64,000 nucleotides of DNA from Thamnaconus septentrionalis. Its lineage: Eukaryota; Chordata; Actinopteri; Tetraodontiformes; Monacanthidae. Below, piece after piece: positions 50,297-62,445 of this stretch. How positions within the stretch are numbered: the first letter of the stretch is position 1; each line of letters begins with the position of its first letter. The position numbers and the translations under genes were made by a program. The notes beneath the pieces are model-generated. The model saw only the letters and a program-made list of their open reading frames with translations. It did not search any database and was not told where the DNA came from. The DNA lies in assembly GCA_009823395.1 (NCBI GenBank), contig CM020511.1, positions 11,373,001-11,437,000 on the forward strand, written 5' to 3'.

Positions 50297-50639
50297 CACT
50301 CCCAGTCAAAAGTTAGGTCACACCTTCTCATTTAATGGGTTTTCTTCCATTTTCATGACTATTTACATTGTGGATTCTCACTGAAGCCATCACAACTATG
50401 AATGAGGACATATGGAATAATGTAGTAAACGAATAAGTGTTAAATAACATGTTTTCATATTATAGATTCTTCTTCTTCTTCAAACCATTCCATATCCCTT
50501 CCTATAAACCTAATTAGACTTATTAGACATGTTCTCTTTTCAATATATCTTGCTCATATTTTTCATGTCTTCAGTATGCATCTACAATGTAAAAAGTGTA
50601 CCCAAACCCAACGTGTCTCCAAACTTTTGACTGGGGTTG
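50297..50639. mobile_element. Tc1-like miniature element (internally deleted)
   Basis: The left end reads cactcccagtcaaaagttag and the right end, inverted, reads acaaccccagtcaaaagttt, both flanked by TA (50295-50296, 50640-50641) as for Tc1/mariner insertions. The left part (ACTATTTACATTGT, GAATGAGGACATATGGAATA) follows the subterminal sequence of fish Tc1 elements. A TTC repeat near 50468-50480 may mark the internal deletion. The transposase is missing. Confidence 0.85.
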
Positions 50640-51514
50640 TACGTCGCCTCTGCTTCACTTTCAGTATTTAACTCACTCGTTTCCTCATTCAATCCTCTCC
50701 CGAACTTGGCAAAAATCCCTCGCACATGGTCCGCGATGTTGTATTTCCAAACGCATCTTTTATCCCCCTGTCTTCATTTCCTCTGCTCACCATTCCAGAG
50801 TCTCCATCAGCCTAGTGCTTCCTCTCTTTCGCGGCCATTCTTCCTTTGGCATCATCCCGTAATTTCTGCTCAGGATGTGGATCATCAATCCTCGCCTGCC
50901 GCCGAGCGCCGACACCGGCAGCAACAGTAGTGGTACACGGCGTAGCAGTAGTAACACTACATTCTCCTGTCTTACATCTCTCATGCACGGGCCTCTCCCA
51001 GGGGGGTCATTCCAGCTGACTTATTGCGGCAGCTCAGACGCTCGGCCGAACAGAATGGGAATCGCAACCTTTATCTTCCTACCCCAAAAGAAAAAAAAAA
51101 AATTCCAAAGTATCCGTTTTCTGAGGCGCAGACTCGACTGGAGAGGCCTGAGTGGTGAGTGATGGAGGCAGTGAGGCTAAAAGTCAGCAGATACATCTAT
51201 TGTCACCGGCAATCAGTCAGCGTAATTGGAGACAGTTTGTCTCGTCTTGATGGAAAAAAAATCTGGAAGCACTACGAGAGGACGCTCCCGTGGGAGGGCA
51301 GCGGAGGAGTGCGCTGTGACAGAGGATCCCAGAGTTTTTGGAGGGATAAGAAAAGGAACAACGGGGTGAGACAAACATGTTATTTAGATATGAGCTCTAT
51401 TGTCACGTGCTTTCCGTGCAAGGAACCTTACATGAAGCTCTGCGGGGTGAGGCAGAAGTCATGTGTTGATAGGTCTTTGTAAGACCTGTAAATAGAATAT
51501 GAAATTTGTTCATA

Positions 51515-51792
51515 CAGGGTGTCCCAAAAAATGTGTCATTTTAAAAGCAATTATCTTGCTTTTCTAGCTCAATGAAATTGAACAGTTTAGGTGTTGAACG
51601 TAGCAGGTTTATTATTGGACCAATTTCATAAGCGCTCAATATGTGCACTGCCAACAGTCAACCCGAAAACAAAACAAAAATAAAAGATTAAATATAAAAT
51701 CTTGATCTGCTTCGATACATTCTGTGAAAATTTGAGGTTATTTCAACAAGAAATGGCCTGCGAAATTATGGAAAAAAGTTTGGGACACCCTG
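51515..51792. mobile_element. mariner-like miniature element
   Basis: Perfect inverted ends CAGGGTGTCCCAAA and TTTGGGACACCCTG are each flanked by TA, the target site of Tc1/mariner elements. The 278-bp body has no open frame of note, so it depends on a transposase in trans or is dead. It is under 1 kb from the Tc1-type element. Confidence 0.87.
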
Positions 51793-52874
51793 TATAAAAA
51801 TAAAAGTCACAGAGATCAATCTGATATATATGAGGGACACAGTCAAACTTCCTGCACAAAGCAGCAGTAGTTCTGAGTTGGTAGCGCTGTTCGAGACAGA
51901 GAAACCATGCTAAATATATTAAAAGGAGAAGAAAATGATGGTTACACATCCAATGGGATGTGGATAAACAAATGCGGTCCTGATATTGATCCCGACAATT
52001 ATATTTGGAGTCCAGAATCGTTCTGGGTTTGTGTGTCAAGGTCCTGGCTAGTGCGAGGGGAAAACTATCCATGAGAAAATACTTCACCGCACACTAATTC
52101 AGATTTCCTGTGTACACTGCAAAACAAATCAACCACTACTGTTAGCGCTACTCAAGAGAACAATCCCTTCAAATACAAAAGCTGAAACTTTTGGGTCACG
52201 TTTGCAGCCCTCAAATCCAACTTTATTTTTCAGTTGAATTGGGCATGCAAAGGCATATCCAATGATCACAGTCCATCCATTGGTAGAATTCATCAACTGT
52301 GCATCTGTGCAGTTTAGCAGATTTACGCAAACGAAGAGCAAAATATTAAAGATTTAAATGAACATTTTTGACAAGAAAGTAACTTCAGACAGGATGTGTC
52401 AAACAGATGCAGGCCATGCACGAGCTGTCCAGTTCCACCTCTGTCCTGGTCCATTTCCAGTAAAGTCAGCAGATGAAGTGTTGCTGAATAACACTCATGT
52501 GCAAACAATTTCACATGAATCGGATGCTTTATCTACCGTATGGAGCTTGTCAAAAGTGAGCGCAACCTTAAAAAAGCCGTGCAAAAGCCCATGATCATCC
52601 AAATCAACACACTGACTCACAACCAACGGCACGAAATTACTGGAAGCTCTTTAATTTACATTAGCATTAGCAGTTCTGATTGTCATAATGGAAACACGGC
52701 GATGTCTCATGGATAACAGTCAGCTTTCATGAAGTGGGCCGAACATGAAAACAAACATCTCACTGTTTCTCCGTCTCTCGCAAACACACGCGCACACACA
52801 TATGCACACGCACACGTACACTTACATGGAAACACAATCCCTCGAAGGGCACAACACATGTTCCCATGCAATCA

Positions 52875-52898
52875 GACACACACACACACACACACACA
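52875..52898. repeat. (CA)n microsatellite
   Basis: About 12 CA units, with looser CA-rich sequence from 52780. Confidence 0.92.
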
Positions 52899-55004
52899 TT
52901 CTCACAACAAGTGCAGATCCAACTCTAACACAAACATCTCACTTTACAGTTTACTGACAAACCCTGTTTTTGGCAGATGACGGCTTTGCTAGCATGTGCA
53001 AAAAGAAAGAAAGAGGAAAAAAAAACAGCAACATTCCAAACAATATTGAAAACAGTACTAGTCTTTGGTTCCCAACATAAGTAAATGATAGAGAATCACA
53101 TCTTCCAAAAAGACCGGCATCAAATATTTTTGACAAAGTGAGGGTGGGAAGTGGAAAGTCTGACCGAGTGCTATGAGTGGAGATACTGATCATAGCAGAA
53201 TTACAAATGTACTTGTTTTTCTTTATCCTGCCTGATGCTTAATTCAGCCTGAGAGAACATGTAATCACATGCCAGCTAGCATTTCAATAGTTAAAAAAAG
53301 ACAAACTTCAGTGTGCTGTGCAGGTGGGACTTTGTCCAAGCTTGGGAGTCACACAGAATACACACACACATTTGTATTGGAGCTGATTATTGTGATATTT
53401 TAAGGATTGTCCAAAAAGCTACTCTAAACTTTACATTTTTGTTTAATTTTATGCACTATATTAACTCCTGATAATCATAACTGATAAAATGTATAAAAAA
53501 AGAGGTATATAATGAATGTTGAAGTTCGCAATATTTTAAAACCTTCCCACTGATAAAAATGCTCCTACATTTTCATTCAGTCATTGATAAATTACATAAA
53601 ATAACACATTTATCAAAATAATTTATGTAAATATATATTTAATTCCTCAGGAATGTGTGTTATGTACGCTAGATTTAAATATATAAAGTCAATATTTTTA
53701 TTAAGTACACCGCACTGCTTTTTAGAGCTTTGCCTGTTTGACTTGAACTTGATTGCAGACAAAAGGCACACAACGGAAAATTTACCCAGCTTATAGACAG
53801 TGCTGTGCTTTCCAACGCTGCTCCACCTGTTTCAGGAATTGCCTTCAAACAAGTGGCAATATTTTGAAATACATGGGGAAGATGAATTGCAACGCTGACC
53901 TCATGCATTTCACGCTGACATGGGGAAGAAAGCACAATTCCCCGTTACATCAAACACAGGTCTTCAATAAGTCCATAGAGGTCTTAGCAAGGGGTCGGCG
54001 AGGACAAAAGAGAAAAGGCTGAGATAAAGTCCAAAGCCACAGAGAGCAGAACAACAGTGGGTGAGCCAAGACATCTTTTAAAGCAATGCCTTTAAACTGC
54101 TTCAAACCAAACTGGACAGATGCCTCAAGGGACAGTGTGATGATCTAATTTAGCGTACACCTAAATAATTTGCAGATTTAAATTCCGTGTTGCATTTTCA
54201 AAAATGACACCACACGTGGGAGAGCGAAAGTCTGATTTATACTGTTTCAAAGCCCCATGGCAAATGGTCTACAGTGACCACTTTGAAGAGAGCGATCACC
54301 GTTAACTGGCCTTCTTGTTCACTTTGAACTTCTGGCTTCTTCAAACGCAAACACAGACCAGAACAGGGAGAGGCGAACAATGGAACTTGAAAAACATCAG
54401 TGTTTAGTTGTACGAGAATAAGCTTTGACTCCTGAAGTTTCTGAGAACACAGCGGTGGATACGAGCTCGTAGGATATGGCTGCAGCCTGCTGGCTTACAC
54501 CAGAGGATTAAATGTGGAGGGTGACTGCCAGTCTCTGATCAGTATCTATGGATGTATCATGTGCACGGAGCAAGGAAAGGCTGCAGCCTACAAATCAAAT
54601 CCTCAGATGTTCCTGCAGACATCTAAAAAGATCTGAAATGCTTCTGTACGTCCAACCCATCTTTGGCGCAGACCAGTGTGAAAGCATAAATACTCACTGC
54701 AGCTTAAGCTACATGTGTAGGCTATGTTGTGTACAACTGTCACACAACCACAAATCAGTTTTAAGGTTCTGAAGAAGTGCCACGGCCAAAATGATTCATT
54801 CTGCAAACAGCGAGGGGGGGACACTAAAACTATGAACGTCCAAACTGGCTGAAGATGAATCTTCAGCCAGTTATTAAGTGAGTGAATCAGAACATTCTTA
54901 GAAAATCTGTACTCTTGCACGCATTAGGTCTCTGATAAATTTTTGTAAAAAAAAAATAAAATAAAAAAAATAAAATAATATATCATCAATCATTTGTGAC
55001 TGAC

Positions 55005-55445
55005 CTTCTTTTCTGGGGCCTGACTTCACATTAAGGCTTCCCGTCATGGCTGACACCAGGAATGTCACGCTGGGCTTGACGGGATGGGCCTCCGTCTCCA
55101 TGACAACAACCATCTGGGCCGTCTGGAGGGAGACCTTATGGAAGGGCAGCGGCACGGCCTTGAAGCCAGCAGCTTTACCCGCCGCCGATGCCTGCTGGTG
55201 GTGGTGGTGGTGGTGGTGGTGGTGGTGTGGGTCTAAGCGAGGGGTGCCGACCCTGGAGAAAGCCTTGGACGGGGAGTGCTGGGGCGTGGAGGACGAGGAG
55301 GACGTGGAGGATGTGGACTTTGGCTGACTGGCGGTGTCCCATGAGTGGTTTGGTAAGACCTTCTCCAGGTAGGCCTTGGCCTGCTCCAGCTTGGCCAGCG
55401 TGGGGTTGATTTTCAGAGGGCGACACAGCTCCACGTTGAGCTCAG
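55005..55445 (-). CDS. vps13b: vps13b window exon 4, with poly-His tract
   Basis: This 441-nt exon keeps phase 1 at both ends (acceptor ctttgcag before CTGAGCTC; donor AAAGAAG then gtcagtc). The first part (LNVELCRPLKINPTLAKLEQ, then AKAYLEKVLP) follows the VPS13B rod. The middle is a long variable linker: a serine-rich run (TSSTSSSSST), a stretch around SPSKAFSRVGTPRLD, and ten consecutive histidines coded by a CAC repeat (about 55197-55226). The end (KVSLQTAQMVVVMETEAHPV, then FLVSAMTGSLNVKSG) returns to conserved rod sequence. The linker differs in sequence from the mammalian one; the His run looks like a trinucleotide expansion that stayed in frame. Confidence 0.94.
55197..55226 (-). repeat. 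vps13b: (CAC)10 coding trinucleotide repeat
   Basis: GGT repeats on the plus strand are ten CAC codons for histidine inside exon 4. The repeat uses one codon throughout, as expected for a recent slippage expansion. Confidence 0.95.
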
Positions 55446-57526
55446 CTGCAAAGAACACAAAAGCGGTTTGGAGTCAAATTTTGAAAGTCTAAAGTGCTTC
55501 AATGTAACGAGAAGTAGTCTCAATGCTGGGATGTTCACAGTGCAGGAGACGGTGAAGAAAACATTAGCGGTCTTCTGCTTCTAACCACCGGAATGGCACC
55601 AGTTCTTTTGGACCATCCATCACTGAAACTTTTTTTTTTTTTCAGTAAAAGTCGAAAAATTTTTCCAGAAAATGATGAGAAAAATGAATTAAACTACAGT
55701 GAACCAGAGATGCTGGCTGCCAGCTACCCTCAATCCGCACTCCCTCAACTCACTTTCGTTCAGCATCTCTCATGAACTGGTGCACTGCAGCCGTCAAACA
55801 CTTGAGTGGAATGTGTAAAGACACACAAACCTTACTTAATGCAGTTTTACGACACTTCCATGATCCCATTTTTCCACTTGGTCATGATGATGAGAGAGCG
55901 AAGCAGCTGAGACAAGTGCAGCTGTTTTTCATGCTCTCGTCGAGGCCCCGGTGTTGGACGGGGTGAGGTGGGTTGGGGAGGGATTAAGAGTTTTTAGTAC
56001 TCCCGTCTGTTTCCTTCGCAGGTAGGAGCACGAGATGACACGAGTGGGAGTGCTGCCAAGACGGTTGGGCGGGAAGGCAGGAGTGCCGCGCACACACAAA
56101 TGCACCCGGATCGTCAGGATTCCATCTCATTTCACCGAGTGGAAGTACGGCACGCAGTCGACTGAGAGTTCAGCTGAGGGGGTGGAGGCGGGCAGGTCGG
56201 GGGGGGTTGAAGGGAATGCAGGTGGAATTTACTTCGCAAACGTAGCCTATCATTTCCACTTGACTTATCACCAGGAAACCTTCCAGCGCTTGAAGAAACG
56301 CTCCACATGCAGCTGTTTATCCAGCCAGGGCTGAGCGCTCCTCTTCCCATTTCGATTCACCCGTTCATACACTTTCAATTTTCATGTTGCTTCACCTCTT
56401 CCTTCCTTCCTTCCATCCAGGTTTAACTCACTTCAACTGCATCCGTTATTAGAACAAGATGATCCAAAAGACAAAACTGGTCTGATGGGCTCATCCTGCC
56501 GATTCTGGCTTTTTAGTATAATAATCATTTTGCAAACACTAAGACTATTGAACCTCGATGCAATTTTGTACTGAGGCTATTTTTTCCAACTCATGCATAA
56601 CGTTGAGCATACACATTTGTTTTAAAAAAAGGTAGCTATCAACTTTACTTAACTCCATTTTCATCTTGACAATTAAACAAGAAATGAGATGCTGTAATTG
56701 CCATCCAACGACAAGCATACATACATATTTCCTATATTTCCTTCAACTTTGGCATAACATAACACATCATTCCCTTAAAAAAATACTTTGTAAGCAGAAA
56801 ACAATGTTAACCGTCTACATTTAATGCAGCTGGGAAACAAGAAAAAGGCCTGCATAAAAAAAAAGTTCTCTCTTTTTTTTTAAAATACACAAATCAACCG
56901 ATCCCATGGTTGGAAAGATGTAACATATTGGCGTTTAACTGACTGACAAATTTATCGCCTCTAGATTTATGAGCTCTCTGATAAGTTAAGAGAAATTCTG
57001 GCAAATGCAAACAGGATAGTGTGTGTCTGGATTATAAACTGAGAGAATCCTGAAAAAATGCTCCATGGAGAATCCTGGAATGGAAGGGGAACTCACCATC
57101 TGCAAAGTTTTCCCACCAGTTTTATCTGGTAACCGATGGAGATTTTTTTTTTATTTATTTTTTTTTTTACTGCAGTGGCCCAATGTCAGAAGATGAATTT
57201 TGTGAGTACTGCAATAAAGTTGCGCTGGAGTGTTCTACAGTATGACCTGCAGTGGAGTTTATCCATGTTATTTCCCCCATGCTTCTTTTCGGTCACTCTA
57301 GAGTGGGTATAGTTTATTTCTTTTTCTTTTACAAGACAGCCTTAACAGAGATGGTCTGTGTTGTTTCACGGTTGAGCAAAAAAAGGGATGGGAAAACATA
57401 ACCTTGGAGTTAAAAAGCAAAATTGGAATAGATAAAGCCATGATAGACTTTTAGTTTAAAAGGCTTGAGTGCAAAAGGTAGATTTATGGATAAATATGTG
57501 AGGCAGCACAACAGAAACACTTGATT

Positions 57527-57590
57527 AAATGAAATGAAATGAAATGAAATGAAATGAAATGAAATGAAATCAATCAATCAATCAATAAAA
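57527..57590. repeat. (AATGA)n-(CAAT)n microsatellite
   Basis: About nine AATGA pentamers change into about five CAAT tetramers. Confidence 0.93.
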
Positions 57591-58069
57591 AATGTCTCGT
57601 CTGCGACAGCCAGAGCCATAATACTTTGGAAATGTGTTCACTTTGCCTACAGGTTGGGTTTTGAACCGATTTACATAGTGGTTTGCCTGAGTAGAACGAT
57701 CCAAGCACTATCAGGTGATAACCCATTGAGCAGTTGCGAAGGGAATTCACTGTCATTAAGTGGACCAATCACCCACACCATCTCTATGGAAGGATTAACC
57801 CCAAAACTGATAACAGTCTCTCAATGACTCCACTGCAGGCCACCTTTTCCACTTAGTTTGTTGACTCCGGACTTCTTCTTATGAGACCACATCAGGTAGC
57901 GTGCTTGGTTCCTCTGAATGTCTATCAAGTTGTGTACAGAGGTAGTTTTTCCTAAGTGTCGCTGGCTCCGCTGGCTGTAATGAAGCGCCCAAGAAGAAAC
58001 GCTCTGGGCTACTGCCCAATTCCGAATGATGAAATTAGCATGGCAGTGGCAAGGTAAAAGTCACTGACA

Positions 58070-58300
58070 CTAGCTGCGCTTCCATTACCTAGAATTGTCA
58101 TCATCATCATCATCATCATCATCCTCTATACCCGCTTATTCCTATTCAGGGTCACGGGGGTCTGCTGGAGCCTATCCCAGCTGTCTTAGGGCGAAGGCAG
58201 GGTACACCCTGGACAAGTCGCCAGTTCATCGCAGTACCTAGAATTGTGAAAAACCTAAATATCATAATAAAAAACTGGTAATGGACACGCCTCAACTTTG
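58070..58300 (-). repeat. GGTGTTTCCATTACC repeat, copy B (interrupted)
   Basis: If the inserted retroelement is left out, the flanks read agctgcgcttccattaccta, then GAAAAACCTAAATATCATAA, AACTGGTAATGG and CACGCCTCAACTT. This is the reverse complement of copy A at 41790-41912 with substitutions. Confidence 0.6.
58099..58234 (-). mobile_element. 5'-truncated retroelement with (GAT)n tail and 13-bp duplication
   Basis: On the minus strand it reads ctgcgatgaactggcgactt, then GGGTGTACCCTGCCTTCGCC, GCTGGGATAGGCTCCAGCAG, CCGTGACCCTGAATAGG and a GAT repeat tail. This is a widely dispersed fish LINE/SINE 3' end. It is flanked by the perfect 13-bp direct repeat tacctagaattgt (58086-58098 and 58235-58247), which proves insertion by target-primed reverse transcription in this orientation. 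Confidence 0.9.
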
Positions 58301-60236
58301 AAAAACCCACATCATTTTTAGTTTTTTAATAAAGTGATGAAACTGTAATTGTCGAAAAGACCGCGCCATCGCCTTCGTCTTTGCACAGGGCGAAAGGAAG
58401 AGAAGGCTTCTTAGCAGTGGCTACCCCACACATGTGACTGTTTTTATTGGGAACACCTTGGTTTCAGCTGTGTGACTTAACGGCTATTTTAAGCAGGAGG
58501 CTGTCAGTGGAGGGCTTGTGGCGCTCTGGGTTGAAAGGTGGTGTTGATGCTCGCATGCCGTTTAAGAACCGGACTTAATGTGAACAGGCTGGAGGGAATC
58601 ATTGACCAGCCCTTCTTAGGTGTCAGCATCTATTAGCACAGGAGAGAGTGGAAGATCAGGGTCTGACACACACGCACACACACACGCATTCAAAGTGGTA
58701 GTGGTGGAGGCAAATATACTTATTACCCCCAGTCAGTGAGCTTTTTTGGCTGGGTCATGCATGACGCTGTCCCCAATTTGAACCTTATGTTGGGTGTGTG
58801 CGAGTGTGTGCGCGACCCCGAAGAACATTGTTTTCATTCCGACTCTACCTTTGATTTTCTCCTGCTGACTTTTATGCCTAACTCTTGACAGCAGAAAGCT
58901 GTATCAGATGCACGTCGCCAGGTGTCCAATTACGACAAGGTAAAGGTCTGCATGCTCTGCATGATCTCTTTGTTTGTCTGTGTTTGTCATGGTTTTGTTT
59001 GGTTTTTCTTTGCTCTTTTTTTGTCTGAGAGGTATCTGCATAATTTCCCCTGTTCCTCTTTTAAAGAGCAAACAATCCAACAATGAGCGTTGTAGTAGGA
59101 AAGGCCAGTGACATTTGCCTCACACACCATCTGATTTGAATTAGAGCAGTTCTGGACAGTTGGGAAGGGCACAGGTTTGTATACAGTAACTGACAGCATT
59201 TCTAAGAAGCCATATCTTGACGGGAAGCAGGGACCATCGGGCCGCACTGGTTCCAATTTGTTCAAGCTAATCTATCACCTGTTACATTTCGGGCCTCCAA
59301 GTGGTAGCAGTTACATCTCTGCACTGGCTCACTGACCCTGTCAAAGATGAAGAGGGCGCCTGGAAAAATGCAGTTTTGTGTCGCTGTTTTCGCATTGTGC
59401 ATTGGGCTGACCTGCCGTGTATGCCGACGATAATGACGTATAAGTTAAAATGTTTGTTGCCTTCAACCTTGACACGTTTCAGTTAGGAAAGACAGCTCGT
59501 GTGCGAGTCTGTGCTGTGATAAACAGCTGCTGACTGACTGTCACTGCCAGCCCCATCCGGCATTCAGTAGAAATACGCAAATGTTTTCCAATTGGCATCC
59601 TTGGGAGTACAGTTTTGATTGGTTTCACAGAACGAGAGCTTCAGAAATTGCGAACACATTGCAGTAAACACGGAGAAGATGTCCTTGCTGCGGTCTGCGC
59701 TCTGGTTAGGCCTTGTTGAAATAAATTTGTTGTGAAATATTGTTGAATAAAAAGTGGCGCTGCCAGACATGATACACATTTATTGGAGAACAAACACACT
59801 TAGCTGCAGAGAGTTCGGGAGGCGTACATGCAAATAAACCATCTGTGAAAACAGCAGGGGGCGGGGGTTTACAAAGAAAATGGTGGACTGCCTCTTTCTT
59901 CCTAATTTTGTTTTCACTGATTTCTCATGATTTCCACTTGGCAGACATATTTTGTTTCACCTAAAAGAAGATCCTTGAGAAGAACTCCATGCTCATCAAA
60001 ATGGCTTTTAAATGTCAGTGCAGTCAGATACCTCTTCCGAACACTTCGTAACGTGTCACAGATCCCTGTGTAACACAAAGGACGCTTGTTTGCGTCTCTG
60101 TCTAAACAACAGGAATCGCACACAACCAGCATCAGTGCTCGTTGGGAACTCTTCCTGTTGCTCCCCCAAAACCCCGTGGAGGAAACTCTCATCTCACCAA
60201 ACAACACACAGCTGAATATCTGTGTGAATATGCCTC

Positions 60237-60267
60237 TGTGTGTGTGTGTATGTGTGTGTGTGTGTGT
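60237..60267. repeat. (TG)n microsatellite
   Basis: About 15 TG units with one TA interruption. Another short TG tract lies at 60407-60420. Confidence 0.93.
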
Positions 60268-61319
60268 TTGACTGTGTGGGTGAAGGGGTGAAGGGGAACC
60301 GGTAGCATGTGTGGTCAATTCTAGATATTTCCAGCAGAGCGTGACCCAGGACAACCTCACACTGAGCCTGGATCCTGTCTGAGTCATGTTGGACAATGTT
60401 GTTTATATGTGTGTGTGTGTGCGTGTGCGTACGTGCGCAGAATGAACATGATTGAATTTATCCTACTGAGGGAAGGACAGTTGCGCTCGTTTGCAGTTGA
60501 AGGGAAACACCTGACTCTAATTGCACTCTTGTTGACGTGCGCGCTGTGACTAAACGCTAGGAGCAGAAACAAGCGCGGCATTATACGGTGGCCTTCAGGG
60601 GACACAACAGGCGGTTGCTGTACGCGGTGACACTGTCACATCCTGTTGGAAACTTAAAAGCGGAAGGTCACGCGACCTGCTGTGTCATCATGAATGGAGG
60701 GCGGCTGGGCCGTGCTGCGCTGTGCTGCGCTACGTCCCCCATGTGATGCGCTGGCGCTGGACGGCAGGAGGTAATGCGAGTGGGCGTGTAGGCGCTGCTC
60801 ACTTGTCCGAGGCCCGTCGCGAGACACGCAAACAGTCCGCGTCCAGAACTCTTTTCACAGTGCGCGATTGTGAGCGTACGCGTCGCATCTGGCCTGCCGG
60901 GGTGCAGGAAGTTTGAACTCTGAAGGATGTGCTGCGCCTACACACGACAGGAAACTCTCACTGGGATGGAGGGGAGCAGAGTAACACACACCATTACGCT
61001 CCGTAGCCCACTCGAGCTTTTATTCACTGCTGCGAGCTGCGCCCGCAGGTCAACAACCTTTGCTTAAAGCTCATATGGATATGATATCAGTCGGGGAAAA
61101 AAAGAGAAACAACTGCACCCTGTGAAACTGTAACCCGCGGGGGCCTGGATGTTACACACAGGCACTAAGTCATCATGCAACTGTAGCAGATTAATCACGA
61201 CGATCATCCTCTGTGTCACGGCGTTGTGTTTTTGTTCAATGAGGCTGTGCTGACTTTTCTCCTACTGAATTGGGAACAGGTCAACTATGCATGTGCATGC
61301 GTGTATGTGTGTGTGTGTA

Positions 61320-61997
61320 CAGAGGTGGAAAGTAAAAATATAGTACAAAAACTTTGTTATGGACTTAACTAGATCTTAAGGTATCAATACTTTACTTGAG
61401 TATTTATTTTTCTAACGAATTTTTGCTTTTACTCCCTACATTTTGTACACAAATATCTGAACTTTCTACTCCTTACTTTGGAAAAACATGTTTGTTACTT
61501 TTGTGTTTAATAGTGTTTAAAAGATACGAGTAATTAACTTATTTAAAGCTTTATTGTCTAAAAAAACAGATAAAGTTTCTATCTGTCTGTCTGTCTGTCT
61601 GTCTATCTATTATACTTGAAGTGGATCTATTTGAACTATACTGTTTTGTAATGTAATATAAAACTGGATCACATTTTAGAGGAGGGTTATTTTAGAGTAC
61701 CTTGGCTTTGGGGTCACTGTTCAGTATGTTTTTAGGAGAGAGAAAAATAAAAATGTAGAAAATAATAATGGTTATTATTATTGAAAGTGTAAACATCCAA
61801 GAACAGAAAACAGATCCAGTTCACTCGCTATAACTGTCACTGACAGTTTGGTAAAAATATTGAAAGTACCAAAGCTTTTTCCTTTTTGCAAAATGATCAA
61901 CAAATGCTTTTTTTCATTAATTGTAAAAAAAAAAAAAAAAAAAAGGAGTTGAATCAGTACTTTTATTTAAGTACAGAAGGTGAATACTTTTCCAACC

Positions 61998-62001
<4 letters not shown>
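61320..62001. mobile_element. hAT-like non-autonomous element in a TG repeat
   Basis: The left end is CAGAGGTGGAAAGTA and the right end, inverted, is CAAAGGTTGGAAAAGTA. Both ends carry AAGTAC and TACTTTACTTGAGTA-like words, typical of a common fish hAT-type element. Flanks tgtgtgta and tgtgtgtg agree at 7 of 8 positions, but both lie in a TG microsatellite, so the duplication is not decisive. Inside are a TCTG repeat (61582-61603) and an A run (61924-61944). There is no transposase. Confidence 0.72.

Positions 62002-62029
<28 letters not shown>
62001..62029. repeat. (GT)n microsatellite beside exon 3 donor
   Basis: About 14 GT units. On the coding strand this is a CA repeat beginning about 18 nt downstream of the donor of exon 3, a position where hnRNP L can act on splicing. 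Confidence 0.93.
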
Positions 62030-62030
<1 letters not shown>

Positions 62031-62047
62031 ATGTGTGCTGCACCCAC

Positions 62048-62185
62048 CTGGCCCGTTGAGGAAATCTTTGATCCGGAGGCAAAGCAGAGGGGGAGGGATG
62101 CCCGTTTTACTGTCCACTTCCCCTGCTACTGTCTGCAGCCAAAACACATTATAGTCCAGAGACTCTGGCAGCGTCTTCCCAGGGT
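62048..62185 (-). CDS. vps13b: vps13b window exon 3
   Basis: This 138-nt exon enters and leaves in phase 1: acceptor atccag before ACCCTGGG, donor GGGCCAG then gtgggtg. Joined to exon 2 it gives SDYKCLDPGKTLPESLDYNV, followed by FWLQTVAGEVDSKTGIPPP and CLRIKDFLNGP, a well-conserved VPS13B stretch of alternating hydrophobic residues as expected for the beta-rich groove. The donor is followed about 18 nt into the intron by a long CA repeat (GT on the plus strand, 62001-62029), and behind that by a hAT-like element. Confidence 0.94.
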
Positions 62186-62445
62186 CTGGATGAAATATAA
62201 ACAAATTAAGACAGGGGAACAAAGAAAAGAGCAGCGCAGGGAGGAAAACGCTGCCAACATTTATAGCGTCGAGATAGTTCATATTTACTTTGCTGCTTTA
62301 TGAGTGTAATGAATTTAAGCAAAGAATTTTGAAGGGCTTACTTTTAATGTAATAATAACGTCCATCTGGGATCTACTACTCCCCCCTGGAAAAACAGGCC
62401 AAACCGAAATATATATTTACGGCCGACCTCGTGTTTGTGTCTTAC

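Larger units (their letters stand above)
46466..55004 (-). other. vps13b: vps13b intron 4-5
   Basis: An 8.5-kb intron. It contains a complete tRNA-derived SINE (47035-47303), a long CA repeat (47498-47568), a TA repeat (48918-48936), a GT repeat (50174-50214), a Tc1-type miniature element (50297-50639), a mariner-like miniature element (51515-51792) and a CA repeat (52875-52898). 53200-55000 is unique AT-rich sequence without visible features. Confidence 0.82.
55446..62047 (-). other. vps13b: vps13b intron 3-4
   Basis: A 6.6-kb intron. It contains an AATGA/CAAT repeat (57527-57590), a retroelement tail with target-site duplication (58099-58234) inside an older repeat, TG repeats (60237-60267, 60407-60420) and a hAT-like element set in a TG repeat (61320-62001). 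I see no gene. Confidence 0.8.

Noticed and set aside
58099..58125. CAT repeat as a CRISPR-like or regulatory array
   Set aside because: It is the 3' microsatellite tail of the retroelement, and this is a vertebrate genome.
61570..61612. TCTG/TCTA repeat as a separate feature of interest
   Set aside because: An ordinary tetranucleotide repeat inside the hAT-like element.
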